Below are positions 12,012 to 12,267 of a stretch of DNA of 12,267 bases, piece after piece; position 1 is the stretch's first letter, and each line of letters begins with the position of its first letter. Made by a program: the position numbers and the translations under genes. The stretch spans positions 1-12,267 of the forward strand of contig JAHZEH010000038.1 in the NCBI GenBank assembly GCA_019421925.1. The letters run 5' to 3'. The DNA is from Clostridia bacterium (GTDB taxonomy: Bacteria > Bacillota > Clostridia > Christensenellales > CALWSW01). The notes below the pieces were generated by a model. That model did no database searches and had not been told where the DNA came from. It saw nothing but the letters and a program-made list of their open reading frames with translations.

Positions 12012-12267
12012 CTATTTCCCCGCCACAGGCAGCTTGCCGATGAGGAGGCTGGGGGATCCGAAGGTACTGCCTCCCGGCATATCGAAGGCGAAATCCCCGC
12101 CCACCCGCTCCACCTTTTGAAGCAGGTCCAGGAACAATCCGGAGAGGGTGATCTGCTCCACCGGCCTTATCATCCTGCCGCCCTCCACCAGGAACCCCCG
12201 CGCCAGCAGGGAGAAGGAGCCGGAGACGGGGTTGCAGCCCGCATGCAGGCCAGAGACGCCGGTGATG
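12012..12267 (-). CDS. pmbA: PmbA/TldE-type metalloprotease-family protein, C-terminus only
   Basis: The last 84 residues are visible; the rest lies beyond the right edge. The motif GLHAGCNPVSGSFSLLARGF followed by R-P-V-E-Q-I-T-L-S-G and M-P-G-G-S-T-F-G-S-P-S is the characteristic end of the PmbA (TldE) half of the TldD/PmbA system. That heterodimeric protease trims certain peptides, such as microcins, and degrades unstructured polypeptides. PmbA is the partner without the catalytic metal ligands; tldD normally lies next to it and would be farther right. The stop is TAG at 12012-12014. A closely spaced terminator and the ileS promoter follow, so ileS is transcribed separately. Assignment to PmbA instead of TldD rests on the GCNPVSG motif. 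Confidence 0.85.
   Translation of the reverse strand, partial: ITGVSGLHAGCNPVSGSFSLLARGFLVEGGRMIRPVEQITLSGLFLDLLQKVERVGGDFAFDMPGGSTFGSPSLLIGKLPVAGK

Overview
The window looks like chromosome of a GC-rich gut-type Clostridia (Firmicutes), most likely an Oscillospiraceae-like lineage. This rests on Gram-positive Shine-Dalgarno sites, a T-box leader controlling ileS, many U-tailed hairpin terminators, and a remnant of a Tn4451/TnpX-type large serine recombinase. Genus is an inference and cannot be fixed from this sequence.

Layout. At the left edge is the 3' part of an FGGY sugar kinase (+), closed by a strong terminator. Next come a structured gap with a possible short transcript, then a cytosolic beta-lactamase-fold serine hydrolase (-) carrying a perfect 36-bp in-frame tandem duplication. 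From about 2950 to 4180 the composition turns visibly A/T-rich. This stretch holds one orphan four-helix membrane protein (+) and gene debris, and is bounded by two imperfect direct repeats. GC-rich sequence resumes with a low-molecular-weight protein tyrosine phosphatase (+) and its terminator. A gap of about 660 bp follows, with coding-like debris and a run of hairpins behind a minus-strand promoter.

The minus-strand pair at 5445-7639 is an operon. A class I SAM-dependent methyltransferase of the rRNA-methyltransferase type overlaps by ATGA the start of a protein that fuses two complete RluA-type pseudouridine synthase domains. Both products are predicted to modify RNA. Upstream of the operon are its promoter, a terminator, and the truncated serine-recombinase 3' end, which abuts a 28-codon 3' end of an unknown plus-strand gene.

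The right third is the long-type isoleucyl-tRNA synthetase gene (-), with a consensus promoter and an isoleucine T-box leader (ATC specifier), followed at the edge by the C-terminus of PmbA/TldE (-).

The most unusual item is the double RluA protein. Next are the tandem duplication in the hydrolase, the repeat-bounded A/T-rich cassette and the candidate structured RNA at 5200-5330. I found no complete undescribed defence or mobile system.
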